Assembly: GCA_022571825.1 (NCBI GenBank)
Contig: JACZXC010000192.1
Span: 1-6,160 of the forward strand
Reading direction: 5' to 3'
Origin: Myxococcales bacterium
Lineage (GTDB): Bacteria; Myxococcota_A; UBA9160; SMWR01
Length of the DNA: 6,160 bases
Shown: positions 4,273-6,160 of the stretch, in pieces
Numbering within the stretch: position 1 is the stretch's first letter
Layout of the letters: each line of letters starts with the position of its first letter
The notes under the pieces: generated by a model
What the model saw: the letters and a program-made list of their open reading frames with translations, nothing else
Databases searched by the model: none
What the model was told of the DNA's origin: nothing
Program-made: the position numbers and the translations under genes

Positions 4273-6160
4273 GGCGATCGAAAAGTCGATGTGAGCGGCG
4301 ACCAGATCGACCGCGTCGACGCGGATCCGCAGCCGGTCACCGAGGCGAAATCGAACGCCGGAACCCTTGGCGGCCAACGTGAACCGCTTCTCGTCGAACG
4401 CGAAGCGTCCGGGCAGCGTGGAAACGTGAACGAGCCCGTCGACGAACCAGTCGTCGAGCGTCACGTACAGACCGTGCCGAGCCACGCCGCTGATCGATCC
4501 GTCGAACTCCCGGCCAACCTGGGGCGCCATAAACGCACACTTGGCCAGGTCGGCCACCTCCCGCTCCGCCTCCGTGGCCAGACGCTCACGCCAGGAGATC
4601 CGGGCCGCCACCGTCGCCATCGATGCGGGGCCCGCCTCGCCCTTGCGCCCCGACAGCAGCACCTTGAGTGCGCGGTGAACCACGAGATCCGCGTAGCGGC
4701 GGATCGGCGAGGTGAAATGCAGGTAGTGCGGGAAGGCCAATGCGAAGTGGCCCCGGCTGTGCGCCTCGTAGCCCGCCCGCCGCATGCTTCGCAGCGCGGT
4801 CCCGTGAACCAGGCGCTCCGCGGGGTGTCCCTCGATCCGGCGCAGAGCCGCGGCGATCTCCACCGGCGAAAGCGCTTCTCCATGCCGCCAGTGCCGCCCC
4901 AGCAGGCCAAAGGCGGAGAGCAGCTCACCCAGCGCGTCGTTCTCGTCGGGGCCCGGCGGCTCGTGATTGCGATAGATCGCGGGAACCCCCGCAGTTTCCA
5001 GGGCCTCCGCCACGGCTCGGTTCGCGGCGAGCATGGACTCCTCGATCGCGCGGTTGGCAATCGAACGCTCGGCTTCGCGGATGTCGACGGCCCGGCCGTC
5101 GTCCCCCAGAACGAACTCGGCGCTGGGGAGCTCGAAGTCCAGCGAACCCGCTGTGACCCGTCGATCCGTGAGCCGGCGGGAGATTCCTCCCAGCAGCCGC
5201 AATGACTCGGCGATTTCGTCGATGACTTCCCGGCCGGTCGTGGCTCCCTCCATCGCCCGGGCGGCCACGTCGTAGGCCAGGCGGGCCCGGCTGCGAATCA
5301 CCGCGGGATAGAAGCCCCGCCGCGCCACGACCCCGGCTCTGTCCAACTCGAGCTCCACGACCAGGACCAGACGGTCGCGCCCCGGCCGCAGCGAACACAG
5401 GTCTCCGGAAAGGCGCTCGGGCAGCATCGGGATCACGCGATCCAGAAAATAGATGCTGTTGCCGCGCTGGAGCGCTTCGACGTCGATGGGGGAGCCCGCC
5501 GCGACGTAGTGGGAAACGTCGGCGATCGCGACCCAGAGGCGAGCGCCGCCTTCCGGCGCGACCTCCACGCAAACCGCATCGTCGTGGTCGCGCGCGGTCG
5601 CGGGATCGATCGTGACGAAGAGCCGATCCCGGAGATCCACCCGGCGGGCGATCTCCTGGGGATCGAGCTCCTCGGGGATCGCGTCCGCCGCGGCGAGGAC
5701 CTCGTCGGGAAACGCAGTCGGCAGTCGATGCCGCCAGATCACGGCGCGACAGTCCGCCTCGGGTGAACCCGGCGGGCCGAGGACCTCCACCACCCGTCCC
5801 CCGCGACGGCGGTCGCGCCCCGGGACGACGACGACGACGTCGCCCTCGTGCGCACCGGCGCGATCGCGTGGATCGACGGGGATGCGCCAGTCCCCCTCAT
5901 CACGATAGGGTGTCACCGCGCCGCGCCGACCGCGACCGCGATAGATCCCCACCCAGGTCTCCCGCGAGCCCTCGACCACTCCGAGCACTTCGCCGCGGCG
6001 GCGCGACCGATCCGAAGGAACCAGCAACACGCGGTCGCCGCGGCGCGCCCCGGCAGGGCCGGAGACGTGCCAGACCTCCCCGGTGTCTTCCACCACCGAT
6101 CCGCCCTCCAGTCGCCCCTCAAGTCGGCCCTCGACCAGACCGTCGGTGCGCCGAAGCCGG
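4264..6160 (-). CDS. rnr: Ribonuclease R (RNB/VacB family 3'-5' exoribonuclease), N-terminus outside the window
   Basis: The frame is open from the right edge to TGA 4266-4264, 631 complete codons. In-frame GTG at 6096 is not the start, because related sequence continues upstream. Counting from the first complete codon, cold-shock-like segments occupy about 1-140, with the second ending GRVVEVLGPPGSPEADCRAVI. The RNB catalytic domain follows: DPATARDHDDAV carries the Mg-binding aspartates D185, D191, D193 and D194. FTSPIRRYADLVVHR (482-496) is another family signature. An S1 RNA-binding domain fills about 547-629. RNase R degrades structured RNA from the 3' end in mRNA and rRNA turnover. The usual GFGF of the first cold-shock domain is not evident. 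There is no Lys-rich tail after S1, unlike the E. coli enzyme. E. coli spacing implies that roughly 85 N-terminal residues are missing. Confidence 0.93.
   Translation of the reverse strand, partial: RLRRTDGLVEGRLEGRLEGGSVVEDTGEVWHVSGPAGARRGDRVLLVPSDRSRRRGEVLGVVEGSRETWVGIYRGRGRRGAVTPYRDEGDWRIPVDPRDRAGAHEGDVVVVVPGRDRRRGGRVVEVLGPPGSPEADCRAVIWRHRLPTAFPDEVLAAADAIPEELDPQEIARRVDLRDRLFVTIDPATARDHDDAVCVEVAPEGGARLWVAIADVSHYVAAGSPIDVEALQRGNSIYFLDRVIPMLPERLSGDLCSLRPGRDRLVLVVELELDRAGVVARRGFYPAVIRSRARLAYDVAARAMEGATTGREVIDEIAESLRLLGGISRRLTDRRVTAGSLDFELPSAEFVLGDDGRAVDIREAERSIANRAIEESMLAANRAVAEALETAGVPAIYRNHEPPGPDENDALGELLSAFGLLGRHWRHGEALSPVEIAAALRRIEGHPAERLVHGTALRSMRRAGYEAHSRGHFALAFPHYLHFTSPIRRYADLVVHRALKVLLSGRKGEAGPASMATVAARISWRERLATEAEREVADLAKCAFMAPQVGREFDGSISGVARHGLYVTLDDWFVDGLVHVSTLPGRFAFDEKRFTLAAKGSGVRFRLGDRLRIRVDAVDLVAAHIDFSIASE
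6106..6129. repeat. Imperfect 12-bp tandem duplication in the RNase R gene
   Basis: CTCCAGTCGCCC (6106-6117) and CTCAAGTCGGCC (6118-6129) match at 10 of 12 bases. On the coding strand they encode Gly-Arg-Leu-Glu twice (EGRLEGRLEGG) near the start of the first cold-shock-like segment. Confidence 0.4.

Noticed and set aside
4291..5205. Plus-strand ORF of 304 aa antisense to RNase R
   Set aside because: Shadow of the RNB domain coding strand; the composition is Arg/Gln/Pro-rich and shows no family signature.

Overview
This is a high-GC bacterial window that reads as a mosaic of three blocks. It holds no tRNA, rRNA, CRISPR array or insertion sequence that I can recognise, and I see no convincing new multi-gene system. 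Taxonomy is inference from general protein appearance only. Block 1 (1 to about 1365) looks alphaproteobacterial. Block 3 (about 2170 to 6160) looks more like a Myxococcota or other former deltaproteobacterial chromosome. The integrase between them could have come from either or neither.

Block 1 holds two divergent housekeeping-type genes: the N-terminal part of a VOC (glyoxalase/dioxygenase fold) protein on the minus strand, and a CurA-like NADP-dependent oxidoreductase on the plus strand. Each has a good Shine-Dalgarno sequence, and they share an 87-bp intergenic region. The oxidoreductase is recognisable almost to its end. At about 1362-1375 its reading then passes into DNA that, in another frame, encodes a tyrosine recombinase.

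Block 2 (about 1366 to 2170) is that recombinase. Its catalytic domain is complete, but most of its N-terminal half is missing. The HxxR box reads ExxK. An exact 10-bp repeat with an 11-bp period follows the stop codon. Both genes lose an end at the same point, so this is either a real recombination scar or a chimeric assembly join. It is the feature of the window most worth checking.

Block 3 carries an Rrf2-family regulator without iron-sulfur cysteines (minus). Divergent from it is a possible two-gene operon (plus) of a small four-helix membrane protein and a class V PLP-dependent aminotransferase. The latter lacks the C-terminal SufS-type cysteine. An RNase R-like exoribonuclease (minus) follows, runs off the right edge, and overlaps the aminotransferase tail-to-tail by 9 bp. 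The Rrf2 regulator may control the divergent operon. That rests on position alone.
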